This document shows, in pieces, positions 56,605-56,783 of a stretch of 56,783 nt of DNA. Where the stretch lies: the NCBI RefSeq assembly GCF_022376445.1, contig NW_025955215.1:1-56783 (forward strand). Reading direction: 5' to 3'. A program made the translations under genes and the position numbers. The notes under the pieces are model-generated. The model was not told where the DNA came from and ran no database searches. It saw only the letters and a program-made list of their open reading frames with translations. Position 1 is the first letter of the stretch. Each line of letters starts with the position of its first letter. Source of the stretch: Fomitopsis serialis (Eukaryota > Basidiomycota > Agaricomycetes > Polyporales > Fomitopsidaceae).

Positions 56605-56783
56605 GCATGTGGCCGAAGCGCGGTGGACGGCACCAAGAACAGCAGTGGTAGACCCAGTTCGCAGCCTACACGCTCAACCGCAGTGACGACAATTCCAGAC
56701 GGAGTTATAGACTAGTGACCTGGGACCCGCCAGTGAGCATGGTCGGTGGTGGATGCCACCGAAACGTCGCGTTATATTAGACC

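Noticed and set aside
1..56783. CRISPR arrays, insertion sequences, retroelement or viral genes
   Set aside because: No direct-repeat arrays, transposase, reverse transcriptase, integrase or capsid motifs were seen; only the non-coding fold-back element looks mobile.

Overview
The window is nuclear DNA of a filamentous basidiomycete, most likely an agaricomycete. Genes are dense, on both strands, and cut by many 45-65 nt introns with GTNNGT donors. Nearly all recognisable proteins are fungal housekeeping proteins. There is no sign of plasmid, phage, CRISPR or bacterial operon structure.

Layout. 0-9 kb: 3' part of a COMPASS subunit (Spp1/CFP1), LSM1 (-), complex I subunit NDUFA5, a tRNA-Ser with intron (-), mitochondrial bL32, a nine-exon 3-ketoacyl-CoA thiolase, ribosomal protein uS3 and a SUR7/PalI-type membrane protein (-). 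9-21 kb: MPP10 (U3 snoRNP), a ~280 bp fold-back element, the SNARE SEC9, a solo SRA-YDG protein (-), a CCCH zinc-finger/DUF7923-type protein (-), an unrecognised conserved protein (-) and a Ser-rich GPI-type surface protein. 21-31 kb: MYG1, a SurE-like nucleotidase, a GH16 glucanase with two micro-exons (-), and an orphan Pro/Arg-rich gene with a 48 bp repeat inside a gene-poor stretch. 31-41 kb: eL15 (-), a MYND-finger protein, an MFSD1-like transporter (-), a class 3 lipase (-), a 2.2 kb gene-poor stretch and a MARVEL protein (-). 41-56.8 kb: a RasGEF with an N-terminal P-loop GTPase-like domain, the DEAD-box helicase DRS1, APC4, a bZIP-like protein and PIG-C/GPI2 (-).

Functionally the genes are mostly independent. 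Ribosome production is over-represented (MPP10, DRS1, uS3, eL15, bL32m). RNA turnover (LSM1), chromatin (Spp1, SRA), the cell cycle (APC4), secretion and the cell surface (SEC9, GPI2, GH16, SUR7-like, MARVEL) also appear. GPI2 makes the anchor that the GPI-type proteins at 20.7 and 25-27 kb would need, but they are not a cluster.

A cross-cutting observation is that ten conserved genes each need one or more one-base corrections, mostly in short homopolymers, to read through. The pattern looks like consensus errors in the assembly rather than gene decay. I found no clearly novel multi-gene system. The best leads are the fold-back element, the micro-exon genes, the repeat-bearing orphan gene, the shared TCACGTGGGCGC promoter motif and several unassigned coding-like stretches.
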